Source: Treponema sp. (GTDB lineage: Bacteria > Spirochaetota > Spirochaetia > Treponematales > Treponemataceae). Taken from it: DNA of 64,000 nt. The notes beneath the pieces were generated by a model, which did not search any database, was not told the origin of the DNA, and saw nothing but the letters and a program-made list of their open reading frames with translations. The stretch lies in NCBI GenBank assembly GCA_016297405.1, contig JAEDGP010000003.1, positions 1 to 64,000 on the forward strand, read 5' to 3'. Positions 62,125-64,000 of this stretch are shown here, piece after piece; position 1 is the first letter of the stretch; each line of letters starts with the position of its first letter. Made by a program: the position numbers and the translations under genes.

Positions 62125-62970
62125 TTATTTGTGACAAATCTTTGTCTGACATTCCTTGTAGATTGCTGAAGTCTTGGCAACAACCTCTGCAGGAATTTCC
62201 TTAATATTTGGATCGCCTGCAAGGTTATTGTCCTTAAGCCAATCGCGAACAAACTGCTTGTCGTAAGAAGCTGGACTTCCGCCTGCTTCGTATTTTGAAA
62301 GATCCCAGAAACGGCTTGAGTCTGGAGTAAGAACTTCATCACCAAGAACAAGTTCACCGTTTTCATCAAGACCGAACTCAAATTTTGTATCAGCGATGAT
62401 GATTCCATTCTTATAAGCGTGTTCGTAACACTTCTTGTAAATTGCAAGAGCAGTCTTTTCGATTTTTGTACCAAGTTCTTCACCAAGGTCATTCTTCATA
62501 TATTCAAGGGTTACGTTGATGTCATGACCTTCCTGAGCCTTTGTTGATGGAGTTACGATTGGCTCATCAAGCTTTTCTGCCTGCTTATATTCCTTGTCGA
62601 AAGAATGACCAAGGAATGGTTCACCCTTCTTATAAGCTTCGTACATAGATCCGAACATGTAACCGCGGACGATTACTTCATAAGGAACCATCTTAAGCTT
62701 TTTAACAAGAATTGTGCGTCCTTCATATTCTGGTTTCTGAAACTCTGCCGGCATATCTTTCAAATCAGAAGAAATCATATGGTTTTTGCAAATATCTTTA
62801 GTATAGTCAAACCAGAAATTTGCAAGAGAATTCAACACCTTGCCCTTATCTGTAATCATTGTTGGAAGAATTACATCAAATGCACTGATACGGTCTGTTG
62901 TAACGATGACCATACGTCCGTCTTCAAGATCATAAACTTCGCGAACCTTGCCGCTAGCATATTTTTTCAT
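62125..62970 (-). CDS. purC: Phosphoribosylaminoimidazole-succinocarboxamide synthase
   Basis: PurC joins aspartate to CAIR in purine synthesis, with ATP. The 281-residue protein shows GKVREVYDLEDGRMVIVTTDRISAFDVILPT (split, 7-38), VRGYMFGSMYEAYKKGE near 110, IIADTKFEFGLDENGELVLGDEVLTPDSSRFW (split, about 195-227). Length fits the longer bacterial/yeast-type form. The ATG after AGAGG is preferred over an in-frame GTG six codons upstream. It lies 37 bases after the AI-2E-type gene stop. Presence of purC implies at least part of de novo purine synthesis, unlike T. pallidum. Confidence 0.95.
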   Translation of the reverse strand: MKKYASGKVREVYDLEDGRMVIVTTDRISAFDVILPTMITDKGKVLNSLANFWFDYTKDICKNHMISSDLKDMPAEFQKPEYEGRTILVKKLKMVPYEVIVRGYMFGSMYEAYKKGEPFLGHSFDKEYKQAEKLDEPIVTPSTKAQEGHDINVTLEYMKNDLGEELGTKIEKTALAIYKKCYEHAYKNGIIIADTKFEFGLDENGELVLGDEVLTPDSSRFWDLSKYEAGGSPASYDKQFVRDWLKDNNLAGDPNIKEIPAEVVAKTSAIYKECQTKICHK

Positions 62971-63007
62971 AAAAACCTCTATTATCACGCTGATTCACAG
63001 CGCAGAA

Positions 63008-64000
63008 TTAAAATTTATCGTTGCCATCTTCGTTTTCTACAATTTTCACTGTAGCTCTTGATTCATCCAAAAACTCATCATCCTCATCATCAATATCATA
63101 GTTATGAAGAGCCTTTACTGTATCTTCAGCACGATTTCCAAGAATGATAGCAATAGGATGAAGGAAAGATACGTTTTCGCAGATGATTTTAAGCACAACC
63201 ATTACCGGCACCGCAAGAATCATTCCCACAAATCCCCACATCCACCCCCAGAAAGTCAGGCTTACAAGAATTACATAAGGTGAAACATCAAGGCTCTTTC
63301 CTTCTATTCTAGGCTCAACAATATTTCCTAAAATCATATTGATGGCGCCCATTGCACAAAATACAAAAATGATCGGGAAAGGATCTGGCCAGAACTGCAA
63401 TGCTGTAAAAAGCGTAGTAATCACTACAGATGCAATGGATCCAAAAGTTGGAATAAAGTTCAGAACAAAGGCAAAGAATCCCCACATGATTGCAAAATCA
63501 ACATGCATTACGTAACAGCTTACAAAAACAAGGAATCCAGTTGCAAATGAAATGAAAAATTTGATGGAAAGAAAGCGAACTACATCATTAACAATTTTAT
63601 TGGTAATGATGAGAACCCTGTTCGACAAAGTTTTCTTGAACATATGTCCAACTTTTTCTTTTGTAAAATTGATTTCCAGCAAAAGGAATACAACAAAAAG
63701 GAATACAACGCCAACAACTTTTGAAATATTGATTACATCATTTGAGAAAGTAAGCGTAAAATCCCTTACCCAGTTTCGCACACCTTCCTGTTGCCAAATG
63801 TTTTCGATAAATGAACGACGCTCATCAAAAGGGAGCCCCAGACGAATCGCAACTTCCTTATACATCGAAAGAAACTTGGACTCATAGTTTCCATACTGGG
63901 AAATCATCGTATTTATGCTGCTGAATATGATGGTAGAAAAAAGCACCAGGAAAACTACAAAAAGCAGAGACACCAAAATTACACAAAGAATCCACGGACA
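63008..64000 (-). CDS. AI-2E-family transporter, 5' end outside window
   Basis: A membrane protein of the AI-2E/TqsA-PerM family: several hydrophobic segments, with the family region FVLNFIPTFGSIASVV (about 180-195), GNIVEPRIEGKSLDVSPYVILVSLTFWGWMWG (split) and the LAVPVMVVLK segment near 255 of the visible part. Exporters of AI-2 or other solutes, or Na+/H+ antiport, are known roles; the substrate is unknown. The reading frame is open to the window edge, so the N-terminus is missing. An acidic tail (DIDDEDDEFLDE) ends the protein. Confidence 0.88.
   Translation of the reverse strand, partial: CPWILCVILVSLLFVVFLVLFSTIIFSSINTMISQYGNYESKFLSMYKEVAIRLGLPFDERRSFIENIWQQEGVRNWVRDFTLTFSNDVINISKVVGVVFLFVVFLLLEINFTKEKVGHMFKKTLSNRVLIITNKIVNDVVRFLSIKFFISFATGFLVFVSCYVMHVDFAIMWGFFAFVLNFIPTFGSIASVVITTLFTALQFWPDPFPIIFVFCAMGAINMILGNIVEPRIEGKSLDVSPYVILVSLTFWGWMWGFVGMILAVPVMVVLKIICENVSFLHPIAIILGNRAEDTVKALHNYDIDDEDDEFLDESRATVKIVENEDGNDKF

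Overview
The window is a chromosomal segment of a spirochaete, most likely a host-associated Treponema. This rests on gene content and order: a periplasmic-flagellum gene cluster, two tandem FlaA sheath proteins, many short-lipobox lipoproteins, an LptD/OstA-like protein beside uvrA, and one long co-directional block joining the division (dcw) genes to the flagellar basal-body genes, an arrangement I recall from treponemes. The DNA is AT-rich with dense coding, mostly on the minus strand. I identify the organism only to genus level, and from gene order rather than from any search.

From the right end of the first block leftwards (27.9 kb down to 2.7 kb, minus strand) the order is mraZ-rsmH-ftsL-murF-ftsW-ftsQ-ftsA-ftsZ, a Xer recombinase, a TPR lipoprotein, dprA-topA-xerC-hslV-hslU, then flgB-flgC, fliE, fliF-fliG-fliH-fliI-fliJ and a TGS-type nucleoside kinase. 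The dprA-to-fliJ half matches the Firmicutes order (dprA-topA-codV-clpQ-clpY-codY-flgB-...). Here trmFO and codY are absent. mraY, murD, murG and murC are missing from the dcw part. Internal signals cut the block: an MraZ-type operator before mraZ, a sigma28-like promoter before flgB, a sigma70-like promoter before fliE, and a terminator plus new promoter between fliE and fliF.

From 28.0 to 30.35 kb lies a looser accessory pocket: a nuclease-like/winged-helix gene of unknown role, a small beta-barrel-like protein, two gene-poor stretches with RNA-like folding potential and a MITE-like repeat. From 30.4 to 43.2 kb come the flaA pair, a GNAT enzyme, hisS, a NeuB-family sugar-acid synthase, a Nudix enzyme, several envelope proteins, secA and an enlarged signal peptidase I. 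From 43.2 to 64 kb come tatD, miaA, an rRNA methyltransferase, two HAD enzymes, a TPR/CBS/ybeY/pgpH/phoH block, lptD-uvrA, a tandem pair of identical tRNA-Val genes, purC and the end of an AI-2E-family transporter. An ABC-F ATPase cut by the window edge lies at the far left.

The most striking regulatory pattern is a class of promoters placed so that the predicted transcription start falls on or within about 2 bases of the start codon. Eleven genes have a TAnnnT -10 box 6-8 bases before the start codon. In nine of these a TTG-beginning -35 hexamer lies exactly 17 bases further upstream, and ten of the eleven have no usable Shine-Dalgarno. Genes inside operons have clear GGAGG-type sites. This suggests widespread leaderless transcription, including secA, uvrA, phoH and tatD. 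A second pattern is a family of three MITE-like inverted-repeat elements, each ending 6-16 bases from the stop codon of a gene.
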